A DNA stretch of 64,000 nucleotides from CAZHWR01 sp964536085 (GCA_964536085.1 CAZHWR010000002.1:11671-75670); one strand, 5' to 3'. Positions 43,842-53,136 are shown, counted from the stretch's first letter. The notes: a model not told the origin generated them from the sequence alone. Numbers and translations: made by a program.

Positions 43842-43896
43842 AAAGTGATTACACGGTTAAACAATAACGTTTTTGCAATAGAAAGGAATGGGTCAC

Positions 43897-45690
43897 TTGG
43901 CGATGGCTGAAAAAATGGCGGGACTGAAAAGAACAAACTACTGCGCAGATTTTTCCAAAGATGATGTGGGCAAGCAGGTCACTGTTTGCGGTTGGGTGCA
44001 GAAAACGCGCGACTTGGGAAATCTGATATTTATAGATTTGAGAGACAGAACGGGTATCGTCCAGCTTGCATTTGACGACATTACTGACCGTGAGATATTT
44101 AAAAAGGCGTTTGGATGCCGCGCCGAATTTGTTTTGGCGGCGCAGGGGACGGTACGCGAACGACAGAGCGTCAACAAAGAAATTAAAACAGGAGATATTG
44201 AGATATTTGTGACCGAGCTTAGGGTTTTGTCAAAAGCAAAAACTCCTCCGTTTGAGATTACCGACAACACTAACGTCAACGACGAGCTTAGGCTGAAATA
44301 CCGATATTTAGACCTGCGCAGAAGCGAAATGCAAAACACGATTATGCTGCGCCATAAAATCGTAAAAGCCGCGCGCGACTTTTACGATGAAAACGGATTT
44401 GTTGAAATAGAAACGCCTATGCTTATAAAGTCAACTCCCGAGGGCGCAAGGGACTATCTTGTTCCGTCGCGCGTGCATCAGGGGAGCTTTTACGCGCTTC
44501 CGCAGTCGCCGCAGCAGTACAAGCAGCTTTTAATGCTAGCGGGCTTTGACAAGTACATGCAGGTTGTCCGCTGTTTCCGCGACGAGGATCTGCGTGCGGA
44601 CAGGCAGCCCGAATTCACCCAAATTGACCTTGAGATGAGCTTTGTCGAGCAGGACGATGTTATGGATGTGAACGAGAGGTTCATCAAATATGTTTTTAAA
44701 AAGGTGCTTGACGTCGACATTCAAACTCCCTTAAAAAGAATAAAATACGAAGAAGCTATGGAGCGATTCGGCTCGGATAAGCCGGATACCCGCTTCGGGC
44801 TTGAACTGTGCGATTTAAGCGATCTGTTAAAAAACACCGAGTTTAAGGTATTTAAAGGCGCACTTGAAACCGGAAGCGTGCGCGCGATAAACGTAAAGGG
44901 CGCGGCAGTTACGCTCACGAGGAAAGAAATAGACAAGCTTGTGGATTTTGTTAAAACCTACAAGGCTAAAGGCCTTGCGTTTACAAGAATAACCGATGAA
45001 GCGGAATCTTCAAGCTTTGAGAAGTTTTTGAGCGACGAGGAAAAATCAGCGGTCCGCAAGCGTATGGATATGCAAAAAGGAGACGTTATGCTCGTTGTGG
45101 CGGACTCGGATAACGAGGTCGTGTTCGCGGCGCTCGGCGCGCTTCGCTGCGAGCTTGCAAAGCGGCTTGGCCTTATCGAGAAAAACACCTTCGATCTGCT
45201 TTGGGTTACAGATTTTCCGCTGTTTGAATATGACAGTGAAAATCAAAGATACTCTGCAAAGCACCATCCCTTTACAGCAGTTGCCGACGAGGATATCGAC
45301 AAGATTTTAACCGATCCCGCCGCATGCCACGCAAAGGCGTACGACATGGTTTTAAACGGCTGTGAATTAGGCGGCGGCTCTATAAGGATAAACGATCCCG
45401 AGCTCCAGGGAAAAATGTTTAAAGCGCTCGGATTTTCCGAAGAAGAGGCAAACGAGCGGTTTGGATTTTTGATAAATGCGTTTTCATACGGCGCGCCTCC
45501 GCACGGAGGTATGGCGTTTGGGCTTGACCGTTTGGTCATGCTTATGCTCGGCAAGGATTCCATACGCGATGTTATGGCGTTCCCGAAGGTGCAAAATGCC
45601 AGTGAGCTTATGACAATGTGTCCGTCGCCGGTTGACAAGCCTCAGTTGGACGAATTGGGAATTTCCATAAAATCTGAGCAGAGCGAATAA
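43897..45690 (+). CDS. aspS: Aspartyl-tRNA synthetase (bacterial type)
   Basis: 597 residues, class II. N-terminal OB-fold anticodon domain (about 15-105), the catalytic core with motif 2 VVRCFRDEDLRADRQPEFTQ, the bacterial GAD insertion domain (about 280-410), and motif 3 GGMAFGLDRLVMLMLG. The start is ambiguous: TTG 43897 has the best spacing to GAAAGGA at 43881-43887; ATG 43888 touches that site, and ATG 43903 is 16 bases away. The choice changes the N-terminus by at most five residues. Whether it is discriminating or also charges tRNA-Asn cannot be told. Confidence 0.95.
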   Translation: MAMAEKMAGLKRTNYCADFSKDDVGKQVTVCGWVQKTRDLGNLIFIDLRDRTGIVQLAFDDITDREIFKKAFGCRAEFVLAAQGTVRERQSVNKEIKTGDIEIFVTELRVLSKAKTPPFEITDNTNVNDELRLKYRYLDLRRSEMQNTIMLRHKIVKAARDFYDENGFVEIETPMLIKSTPEGARDYLVPSRVHQGSFYALPQSPQQYKQLLMLAGFDKYMQVVRCFRDEDLRADRQPEFTQIDLEMSFVEQDDVMDVNERFIKYVFKKVLDVDIQTPLKRIKYEEAMERFGSDKPDTRFGLELCDLSDLLKNTEFKVFKGALETGSVRAINVKGAAVTLTRKEIDKLVDFVKTYKAKGLAFTRITDEAESSSFEKFLSDEEKSAVRKRMDMQKGDVMLVVADSDNEVVFAALGALRCELAKRLGLIEKNTFDLLWVTDFPLFEYDSENQRYSAKHHPFTAVADEDIDKILTDPAACHAKAYDMVLNGCELGGGSIRINDPELQGKMFKALGFSEEEANERFGFLINAFSYGAPPHGGMAFGLDRLVMLMLGKDSIRDVMAFPKVQNASELMTMCPSPVDKPQLDELGISIKSEQSE

Positions 45691-45715
45691 ATATATTTGA
45701 GAGGATACGAATTTT

Positions 45716-46654
45716 ATGCAGTTTCGTGCGTTGGGCGAAAAAGGAAAGACGGCGTTTTGCGTTCCGGCGGGCGCTGTCGATATGCATATAAAAAATGCAA
45801 GCGGTTCTTATTTTAAGGTGCTGCTTTTGTTACTGCGCAACGAACAGGATGATTTAACCTCTGAGGATATAAGCGGAAAAACAGGCATTCCGTCAGACGA
45901 GGTGGATGAAGCGGCGAGATACTGGATAAGATGCAAAATATTGCCAAAGACCGTGCTGGCGGGAGCGTCCGCCGAGGAAAAGCCGAAGGTTGAGCAGACC
46001 GTAACGCTTTCGGCAAAGGAAATTTCCGCGCTTGTGAAGTCTGATTCGGATATCGCATTTTTGTTTTCAAATGTTGAATCACTGCTGGCGCGCCCCGTTA
46101 CGGCGACCGAGCAGAAGATTTTGGTTTCGATGCACGAGTGGCTCGATTTGCCGGTTGACGTTATACTGATGCTTTATGATTACTGCCTTTCAATCGGCAA
46201 GAAAAGCATACGGTATATCGAAAAAGTTGCGGTGAGCTGGGCGGATTCGGGTATAGTGACGCACGAGCTCGCCGAGGAAAAAATAAAATCGATGAAGCAG
46301 AACGACGAGCTAACGTCAAGGGTAAAATCGGCGTTCGGGATATATGGAAGAAATCTTACAACCAACGAGAAAAAATACATTAAAAAATGGTTTGAATCGC
46401 TTTTAATGCCGTTCGAGGTCGTTTGCGAGGCGTATGAGATTGCAGTAAACAACACGGGTAAAATTTCGTTTGCATACATAAATAAAATACTTGAATCCTG
46501 GTCACAAAAGGGTATAAAAACCGTGGAGCAGGTCAAGGAGGAAACCAACAGGGGAAAAGGCGGCAAAAAAAGCAGAATCGTTTTTGAGAACGATTCGTTT
46601 GACGTGGATAAATTCGAAGAAATGGGATTGTATAATATACCTGATGTTAAGTAA
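45716..46654 (+). CDS. dnaD: DnaD-domain replication initiation protein
   Basis: 312 residues. An N-terminal winged-helix-like region is followed by two DnaD (DDBH2) modules with the related signatures SIRYIEKVAVSWADSGI and SFAYINKILESWSQKGI. DnaD helps DnaA-opened origins receive the helicase in Gram-positive bacteria. The helicase loader gene follows after 21 bases, the standard clostridial pair. AGAGGA precedes ATG 45716. Confidence 0.92.
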   Translation: MQFRALGEKGKTAFCVPAGAVDMHIKNASGSYFKVLLLLLRNEQDDLTSEDISGKTGIPSDEVDEAARYWIRCKILPKTVLAGASAEEKPKVEQTVTLSAKEISALVKSDSDIAFLFSNVESLLARPVTATEQKILVSMHEWLDLPVDVILMLYDYCLSIGKKSIRYIEKVAVSWADSGIVTHELAEEKIKSMKQNDELTSRVKSAFGIYGRNLTTNEKKYIKKWFESLLMPFEVVCEAYEIAVNNTGKISFAYINKILESWSQKGIKTVEQVKEETNRGKGGKKSRIVFENDSFDVDKFEEMGLYNIPDVK

Positions 46655-46675
46655 GCTGACGGGAGGTAAGCCGAA

Positions 46676-47665
46676 ATGTCAATAAAGAAACAGGCGTTTG
46701 CGGATTCTATGAGAATCATTGAGGAACGTTTGCAAAACGACAAGCTCAGGCTTGCCGAACACGAGGCGGAAATTTTAAAAAAGCACCCTGATATAACCGC
46801 GCAGAAAAAAGCCCTTTCGGGGACTTTGCTCGAGCTCAGCAGGACCGTTTTGGGCTCCGGTGAAAACGCGGCGGAGCAGATGGAAAAAATCAAGGCGAAA
46901 AATCTGCAAACGCAGGAAAAAATCGTATCCGCGCTTAAAGAGGCGGGATATCCCGCGGACTATCTTTCGCTTACATACGAATGCGCAGCTTGTAAAGACA
47001 CAGGCTTTGTTCAAAATAAAAAGTGCGCCTGCCTTTTAAAGCTGGAGGCGGAGTATATGGCAAAGCAGCTTTGCACGTATTGCCGCCCCGAAGAAAATCG
47101 GTTTGATAATTTTAAGCTTTCGTATTATTCAAACGATGCAGTCGGAGCTAAACAATCGCCGCGCGCTGTGATGAAAAAGATTTACGATTACTGTGCGCAT
47201 TATGCGGATACTTTTTCCTGTCAGTCTGAAAGCGTGCTGTTGTTCGGAGGTACGGGGCTTGGAAAAACTCATCTTTCATTGGCTATAGCGGGAGAAGTCG
47301 TGAAAAAAGGCTTTGAGGTGGTGTACTCCTCCGCACAGGATTTTTTGCGCCGCATAGAGGATGAACGGTTCGGTCGGTCAAGCGGCAATACTTTTGACGA
47401 GATTATCGGAGCGCAGCTTGTTATAGTCGACGATTTGGGGGTTGAATTTACGTCTGATTTTAACGTTTCAACGTTGTATGATATTATTAATTCGCGGATT
47501 AATTTAGGTCGGCCGACTATTATAAACACCAATCTTTCCGCTTCGGATATGGAAAAAAGATACTCGGCTCGAATGGTGTCGCGCTTGTTTTCAATTTTTG
47601 TCTGCCTTCGGTGTGAAGGAAGCGACGTGCGGATTTTAAAAGCTCGGGAGAAAAGGAGCATATAA
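46676..47665 (+). CDS. DnaC/DnaI-type helicase loader ATPase
   Basis: 329 residues. N-terminal helical part, a zinc-binding Cys cluster CAACKDTGFVQNKKCAC (about 102-118), and an AAA+ domain with Walker A GGTGLGKTHLS, Walker B LVIVDDLGVEF and an arginine-finger region YSARMVSRLF. It loads the replicative helicase DnaB/DnaC with DnaD. GGGAGG precedes ATG 46676. The C-terminal end AREKRSI is basic. Confidence 0.94.
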   Translation: MSIKKQAFADSMRIIEERLQNDKLRLAEHEAEILKKHPDITAQKKALSGTLLELSRTVLGSGENAAEQMEKIKAKNLQTQEKIVSALKEAGYPADYLSLTYECAACKDTGFVQNKKCACLLKLEAEYMAKQLCTYCRPEENRFDNFKLSYYSNDAVGAKQSPRAVMKKIYDYCAHYADTFSCQSESVLLFGGTGLGKTHLSLAIAGEVVKKGFEVVYSSAQDFLRRIEDERFGRSSGNTFDEIIGAQLVIVDDLGVEFTSDFNVSTLYDIINSRINLGRPTIINTNLSASDMEKRYSARMVSRLFSIFVCLRCEGSDVRILKAREKRSI

Positions 47666-47738
47666 GTTATTGAAGCCCCGAAGCTGAATACAATGGCAGC
47701 GGCAAATTACAATAATGAAGCGGACTCAATAGACGTAT

Positions 47739-47906
47739 ATGCCTGTCCTGCGGACATTAACTGTTGTCAACGGAATTTCGTATGCTGTGTCGATACTTGC
47801 AGCGGTGGGAACATGGGCGCATGACAGCGTTAAAAGCGCGAACAAAAGAACGGTGAAACCGGGACGTAGCTTTTTATTGTATGAAAACAGAATAAAACTG
47901 TACTGA
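47739..47906 (+). other. Small open frame, possible 55-residue membrane peptide (weak)
   Basis: ATG 47739 to TGA 47904-47906. It would encode a hydrophobic segment (TVVNGISYAVSILAAVGTWA) and a basic tail ending RIKLY. An overlapping frame at 47693-47824 would give 43 residues with six cysteines (including NCCQRNFVCC). Neither has a convincing ribosome site, so at most one is real. This is the only coding potential seen in 47666-47930. Confidence 0.25.
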
Positions 47907-47930
47907 GAAAAGCATGAAGCATATAACCTG

Positions 47931-48086
47931 CCCGCGATGTTCCACCTCTCATGCGGCGGGATACGCTTCAGAATTTCAGCGGGAGTGAATCCCCCACTGA
48001 AGCTCTGAGGAGCTAACGTTACTCAGCGCAGACTGAAATCGTTCGCAAGCTCAGTTCCAAGCGAGCTTGACGGAGCTCTGCTCCGA
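47931..48086 (+). ncRNA. Chain of hairpins resembling an IS200/IS605 right end or structured RNA
   Basis: Consecutive stems: CCCGC/GCGGG (47931-47960), TTCAG-c-GGG/CCC-a-CTGAA (47975-48001) with the segment GAGTGAATCCCCCACTGAAG, CTGAG/CTCAG, CAAGCTC/GAGCTTG and CGGAG/CTCCG (about 48071-48085). From memory this arrangement is like the 3' end of IS200/IS605-type OrfB (TnpB) elements, where the structured RNA is encoded. No tnpA or tnpB is near. Classification is tentative. Confidence 0.35.
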
Positions 48087-48133
48087 TAAAAAATTTAAGC
48101 AATAAAAATACTGCTTTGAAAGGAAAAATCGAT

Positions 48134-51100
48134 ATGATATTATCAAAACGATTTAAACAAACGGCAGCATGGATGCTGGTGGTCAGCGTTGTTCTTTCCT
48201 GCGTTCCTTTTGCGGCGGCGGATTTGGCGCAAAAGGAATATACCTTTGAGGATTTTAAGCTGTCTGAAAGCGCGGCGCAGGCGGGCTGCACAATCAGCGG
48301 CGATGAAAGCGGAGGAATTATTCTTTCTAAAAGAGACAGGAACGATAACCATGCCACATCGGAGGTGTGGATGGATGAATTTGTTTTTTCAGCGGATGTA
48401 GAAATACTCGACGGAAGTAATCCTATTCTCACTTTCGGAGTGAAGAACCGCGATGACGTACCGAGCGGCGAATGGTATGCGATTTGCCCGAACCGAAATA
48501 CGGAAAGCCCGGCGTATTCCGCGAGGATTTTCAAGGTATCGGGCGGAGCGCTGCAATTAAACGAATATGTGCCGATGACCGACGAACAGCTTGAAAAAAC
48601 GGCTTATAATATGAAGGTGAGCGTAGACGGCGATAAAAACATAAAGTTCTACATAGACGACCAGCTTATACTCGCATGCCGGGATCTCAGCTATACGGGA
48701 GGATATCTGGGACTGCTTTCATGGGACGCTCAGGTGAGATTTTCAAATATTAAAATCGAGGAGTATGATACTCAAACCTCCTCAGAGTTTAATACAAACT
48801 TAACAGGGTTAGCAAAAGCCGGAAATAACGGAAGCTGGATGATAACATCGGACGGCTTTACAGGTCAGGGAACAGGAGACTCGTTTGCCCTGTCGGACAG
48901 TGCGCCTGACAATTTTATTTATGAGGCGGATGTAAAAATAGAATCGGGAGACGCGGCCTCATTGGTGTTTCGTTCTAATTATAACGGCGGGAACGCCTAT
49001 GTTGCAAACGTTGATTTGGGTGACTTTTCAAACGCACGCATCTTTAAGTTTACCGATTCCGGTGCGGTGACCCTCGGCGAGTATAAGATAACCGATAAAT
49101 CCGTAAAAGATTATTCAATGAGAGTCGAAGTGAACGGAAGCGATATAAGGTATTTTCTGAATGGCAGACTTATAATAAGCTGCTCGGATTACGAATTTAC
49201 ATCCGGTCGCCTCGGTCTGCTGGTGTGCAATTCCACGTCGGTGTTTAACAATGTTTTGTATACGGATTTGTCCGACGATTTGCCCGTCGTTGATTCGCTG
49301 GCGGTGAGCGGTGCGCAAATCTCACCCGAGTATTCAACGTCCTCCAAGCTATACAGCGCGGCGGTGAACAACTTGACAGACAGCATAACGCTGACTCTTG
49401 AGACCAAAACAGAGGCTTCGGTATACGGATACAATAAATCGACCGGACTTGACATTTTGGACTCTGCGGTATATACAGAGCCTATGACAATTGCGCTCGG
49501 AGAGGGCGAAAATATAATTTTGGTTAGACCCGGAAACGGAGAGACGGTTGTGATAAAAATCAAACGCAGACAGTCAGACGATATATATTATAACGAGCCG
49601 TACAGACCGCAGTTCCATATTACGCCGGAATCCGGATGGCTTAACGACCCTAACGGGCTTGTGTATTACGAAGGGGAGTACCATGTGTTTTATCAGTATT
49701 ATCCCGACAGCAAATATTCGCAGGATATCAAATACTGGGCGCATATGGTTTCAACCGATTTAGTTCATTGGACAGAGCTTCCGATTGCGTTGGCGCCGGA
49801 TGAATACGGTTCTATGTGGTCCGGGTCGTGTGTTGCCGATTTAAACAATACCTCCGGGCTGTTCAGCGATACTGAGGAAAAGTCGGGACTTGTTATATAT
49901 TATACCTGCACTGATCCAAAAGGACTTGTGCAGCGACAGTGTATGGCGTATTCCAAGGATAAAGGGCGGACGTGGATAAAATATAACGGCGGCGCGCCTA
50001 TACTCGACGCCGACGACGATCCGCTGAATGACAGCGCTTTCCGCGATCCCAAGGTGTTTTGGCACGAAGAATCCGCGCAGTGGATGATGATATGCGCAGG
50101 CGGACCGGTTCGCTTTTACTCTTCTGATAACCTGATCGATTGGAAAGCTGAGGGAATGCAGCCCGAGCTTGTGACAGAGTGCGCGGATTTTTACAAAATG
50201 ACAGCGGCGGGTACAGATACTGAAAAATGGGTGCTGTCCGGCGGTGGAGTGTGGTATATGGTCGGCGACTTCAAGCTTGTCGGCGGGGTATGGAAGTTCG
50301 TACCCGACAGCGGCGAGCGGCTGGCATTTAACAGCGCTTCGGACACATACGCGGGAATTACTTTTAATAATGCGCCTGATAACAGAAGAATCATGATGAG
50401 CTGGATGGTCGATTTGGGATATTCCAATCAGACGGGCGACGTCACAGATCCGTATAACGGTGCGCTGACAGTTCCGTACGAGCTCACTTTGGTTTTTGAC
50501 AGCGGCAAGTATCGGATTAATCAGGAGCCGATAGGGGAGCTTGAGAGCCTGCGTGGCAGCTCCGTGGTTTTGGATGGTATTACAGTGGACGAAGAAACAG
50601 TAAATCCGCTCAGGGGTACAATGCAGGAAACGTTTGAAATCGACGCTGTGATTTCTGAAAATCAGGCGGAGGAGTTTGGATTTATCCTGCGTGCCGGAGG
50701 CGGTAAGCAGACCGTTGTAAAATACGACAGCAAAAAGGAAAAGCTGATACTTGACAGACGAAATTCCGGGGAAAGCCCGACAAGCGGATTTCTCACCTCT
50801 TTTTCAGAGACTGTGTATAAGCAAAACGGAAAGCTGTCGCTGAAAATCCTTGTCGACCGTTCTTCGGCGGAGCTTTTTGCAAACGGTAAAGCGTTTACTT
50901 CTCTTATATTTCCCGAAAGTTCGGGAGTCGGCATGGAGCTTTATTCCAAAAACGGCGCAGTGACGTTTGAAACTCTGCGTATATATAAGTTGAATTCGAT
51001 ATTCAGAGCGGAGCAGTCTGCGGACACGGCGAAAAAAATAACGGTATCTTCGGGCAAAACGAAATACGCAGTCTCGGAGAAGTTTACCGTGTTTGCTGTT

Positions 51101-52390
51101 CCCGACAGCTTTGGCGCACAGGTTCACGCAAAATGGAGCGTTTCCGATGACGGAGTTTTACAAATTATCGAAGAGGGAAGCAATTATGCAGTCGTAAAAG
51201 CTGTTGCGCAGGGCGAGGCCTCTGTGATTGCGACAGACGGTGATTTGCGGGGGGAATGGAAGATCCTCGCTGAGGAACGGGTGTTTAACACGAATCTATC
51301 TGATCTTGAAGCAGTCGGCGGAAGCTGGGAAATCACATCGGACGGGCTTGAGGGCAGCGGCGTCGGCAATTCGCCAATTCTGTCTCAGAGCTTTGCCGCA
51401 GACTTCAGCTATGAGGCTGATATGAGATATATAGATGGTAATGTGGGCGCGGCGCTTATATTCCGCGCGGCAGATGATCTATCTGTTTACTATACGGCCG
51501 ATGTCTGTGAGCGCGATCGCCGTGCACGGATACTGAAATTCACAATGAACCCCGTTACAGGTAGCTACAGCGACGTTACGCTGGGTAATGCAGGTACGCT
51601 GAAGCTTACTGACGATCATCGGTATAACCTTAAAGTGCTGTGCGTAGGTTCGAAGATAGAATTTTATGTGAACGGTGAGCTTTTAGCTTCTGCCAATGAC
51701 GGTACTTCTCTAAGCGGGCGTTTCGGTCTTAACGTCTGCGACATTACAGGCGCATTCCAAAACGTTTATTATGAGTTGTTGCAGTCTCAAGATTCGGATG
51801 ACGCCAATTCAGACGACTCCGAGCCTGACAGCTCAAATTCGAGCGGCACGAGTACGGGAAATCCGATTTTAGACGGCGTTGTGCTTGTCGATGGAAATAT
51901 GCGGTTTTATAAAAACGGTAAGGCTGTCGGCGGAAGCAGATTAATAACCTATAACGGCAAGCAGTATGTGCTTAAAAAAGGCGTTGTGCTGAGAGCCGGG
52001 CAAAAATGGCGGAAAGTAACTCTCGGGGCAAAGAGCTATATTATAAACAGAAAAGGGGAAATCCAGAAAGCCGTTAAATATAAATACAGGGCGATAAATG
52101 TGGGGAAAGCAACATACGTTGTAAACGCAAGGGGTGTGATACAAAAATCGAAAAATAAAAAATACGCGATTGTTGCCGCAAGCGGAAAGAGATATATTAT
52201 AAACAAAAAAGGCAGGGTGCAAATATCCGGCAACAGAAAATACCGCGTTATAAAAGTGAAAAGCGTCTTCTATATAGTAAATAAGCGCGGAATAGTACGG
52301 ACCTCCGGGAAAAAAGTCAGCCTTAAGCTGCGCGTTAAAAGCGTTGTTTATAAAGTCAACAAACGCGGGGCGGCCAGAAAAATCGCGTGA
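48134..52390 (+). CDS. Secreted multidomain GH32 fructan hydrolase with CBM66-like modules and basic C-terminal repeats
   Basis: 1418 residues. Signal peptide (about 1-30, ending VPFAAADL), two concanavalin-like modules (about 35-210 and 220-385; the second resembles CBM66), a cadherin-like sandwich (about 390-480), then GH32: WLNDPNG with nucleophile D505, RDP near 637, and the EC motif with acid/base E682. GH32 beta-sandwich to about 955, bacterial Ig-like domain (about 965-1055), a third CBM66-like module (about 1060-1220, FNTNL and GSWEITSDGL shared with module two), acidic Ser/Asp linker, and a very basic repeat region to the end. Predicted to hydrolyse levan, inulin or sucrose outside the cell. 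ATG 48134 follows GAAAGGA. No sugar transporter is adjacent. Confidence 0.9.
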   Translation: MILSKRFKQTAAWMLVVSVVLSCVPFAAADLAQKEYTFEDFKLSESAAQAGCTISGDESGGIILSKRDRNDNHATSEVWMDEFVFSADVEILDGSNPILTFGVKNRDDVPSGEWYAICPNRNTESPAYSARIFKVSGGALQLNEYVPMTDEQLEKTAYNMKVSVDGDKNIKFYIDDQLILACRDLSYTGGYLGLLSWDAQVRFSNIKIEEYDTQTSSEFNTNLTGLAKAGNNGSWMITSDGFTGQGTGDSFALSDSAPDNFIYEADVKIESGDAASLVFRSNYNGGNAYVANVDLGDFSNARIFKFTDSGAVTLGEYKITDKSVKDYSMRVEVNGSDIRYFLNGRLIISCSDYEFTSGRLGLLVCNSTSVFNNVLYTDLSDDLPVVDSLAVSGAQISPEYSTSSKLYSAAVNNLTDSITLTLETKTEASVYGYNKSTGLDILDSAVYTEPMTIALGEGENIILVRPGNGETVVIKIKRRQSDDIYYNEPYRPQFHITPESGWLNDPNGLVYYEGEYHVFYQYYPDSKYSQDIKYWAHMVSTDLVHWTELPIALAPDEYGSMWSGSCVADLNNTSGLFSDTEEKSGLVIYYTCTDPKGLVQRQCMAYSKDKGRTWIKYNGGAPILDADDDPLNDSAFRDPKVFWHEESAQWMMICAGGPVRFYSSDNLIDWKAEGMQPELVTECADFYKMTAAGTDTEKWVLSGGGVWYMVGDFKLVGGVWKFVPDSGERLAFNSASDTYAGITFNNAPDNRRIMMSWMVDLGYSNQTGDVTDPYNGALTVPYELTLVFDSGKYRINQEPIGELESLRGSSVVLDGITVDEETVNPLRGTMQETFEIDAVISENQAEEFGFILRAGGGKQTVVKYDSKKEKLILDRRNSGESPTSGFLTSFSETVYKQNGKLSLKILVDRSSAELFANGKAFTSLIFPESSGVGMELYSKNGAVTFETLRIYKLNSIFRAEQSADTAKKITVSSGKTKYAVSEKFTVFAVPDSFGAQVHAKWSVSDDGVLQIIEEGSNYAVVKAVAQGEASVIATDGDLRGEWKILAEERVFNTNLSDLEAVGGSWEITSDGLEGSGVGNSPILSQSFAADFSYEADMRYIDGNVGAALIFRAADDLSVYYTADVCERDRRARILKFTMNPVTGSYSDVTLGNAGTLKLTDDHRYNLKVLCVGSKIEFYVNGELLASANDGTSLSGRFGLNVCDITGAFQNVYYELLQSQDSDDANSDDSEPDSSNSSGTSTGNPILDGVVLVDGNMRFYKNGKAVGGSRLITYNGKQYVLKKGVVLRAGQKWRKVTLGAKSYIINRKGEIQKAVKYKYRAINVGKATYVVNARGVIQKSKNKKYAIVAASGKRYIINKKGRVQISGNRKYRVIKVKSVFYIVNKRGIVRTSGKKVSLKLRVKSVVYKVNKRGAARKIA
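51891..52387 (+). repeat. C-terminal basic repeat module of the GH32 protein
   Basis: Residues from about 1253 to the end consist of roughly 27-residue repeats around a Tyr-Ile/Val-Ile/Val-Asn-Lys/Arg-x-Gly core (SYIINRKGEIQ, TYVVNARGVIQ, RYIINKKGRVQ, FYIVNKRGIVR, VYKVNKRGAAR), very rich in Lys and Arg. The pattern recalls choline- or glucan-binding repeats but lacks their paired Trp. It may anchor the enzyme to anionic cell-wall polymer; inferred. Confidence 0.7.
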
Positions 52391-52483
52391 TGACTGTTAA
52401 TCAAGGATCGATAGCGTTTTGGCGTTATATATTGCATCCAAAGCTCTAAAGGTATTTTATTGAAGAGCGTGAAAAAACAAATG

Positions 52484-52517
52484 CAAAGCCCTAAAGGTGT
52501 AAACCTTTAGGGCTTTG
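52484..52517 (+). terminator. Strong intrinsic terminator-like hairpin after the GH32 gene
   Basis: CAAAGCCCTAAAGGT (52484-52498) pairs perfectly over 15 bp with ACCTTTAGGGCTTTG (52503-52517) around GTAA. The following T-run is short. It lies 94 bases after the GH32 stop. Confidence 0.8.
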
Positions 52518-52827
52518 TTAAGATGCTACAAAACAAACGCTTCCGAAGCAGGAAATACTATGCAGATACCGAAGGGAACATGCAAAAAAGGCACAATAAA
52601 ATATCCAACGACAGTTAGATGAAGATAAAGCCGGAGAACAGTTGACAATGGGAAATTTCTAAACTTGTTTACGGGCTGCAGGCAACAAACTTTTACAATT
52701 GGCAGATCGCACCAACGCGGCGTGACGCGTGCCGCCGATATCAAAGGACTTTGACCGTCTATGAAAGATCCTCGGTTTTGCCGGGCTCCTATTTGAAATG
52801 GCAGGAAGCACAAACATTGTATCTTAA
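52518..52827 (+). other. Decayed DNA without an intact gene
   Basis: Short open frames such as 52523-52618 (MLQNKRFRSRKYYADTEGNM, then a stop) lie in a stretch without ribosome sites or clear homology. It directly precedes a DUF3846 gene that has lost its start, so I read it as the eroded remainder of the same mobile-element cargo. Confidence 0.4.
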
Positions 52828-53136
52828 AAACTGAATGTTGAACCAAACAAAAAGGCAGTTTTAAAAGAAGCGGAAACCTCTTTAGCTGAAATGCAAAAGC
52901 TTGTCGGCGGATACATTGAAGCAATAAGACCGTTTGAGGACGAGGACGTTGTACTGATATGCAATGAAGACGGTAAAATAAGCGGACTTAGCCTTAATCG
53001 AGAGCTTCGGAATGAAGACGGCGAAATCATTGAAATAATTGTCGGAATATTTTTTATATGCGTAGCTCAGGCAGACAGCGAACATTTTGAAAGTTTGTCT
53101 GACGAACAAGCGCAAAATATCTTGCGAAATATTTAA
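52828..53136 (+). pseudogene. DUF3846-domain gene lacking its start codon
   Basis: Bases 52828-53136 encode, without interruption, a near full DUF3846 domain: LNVEPNKKAVLKEAETSL, MQKLVGGYIEAIRPFEDED, VLICNEDGKISGLSLNREL and NEDGEIIEIIVGIFFIC. The expected M-K-x-L start is replaced by TAA AAA CTG; the only later ATG (52891) would drop the first third of the domain. DUF3846 genes normally ride on integrative conjugative elements of clostridia. Read as a fresh remnant, though a truncated product from 52891 is possible. Confidence 0.75.

Noticed and set aside
47693..47824. A SCIFF-type six-cysteine RiPP precursor
   Set aside because: Six cysteines in 43 residues is suggestive, but spacing does not match SCIFF peptides, there is no radical-SAM maturase nearby and no ribosome site.
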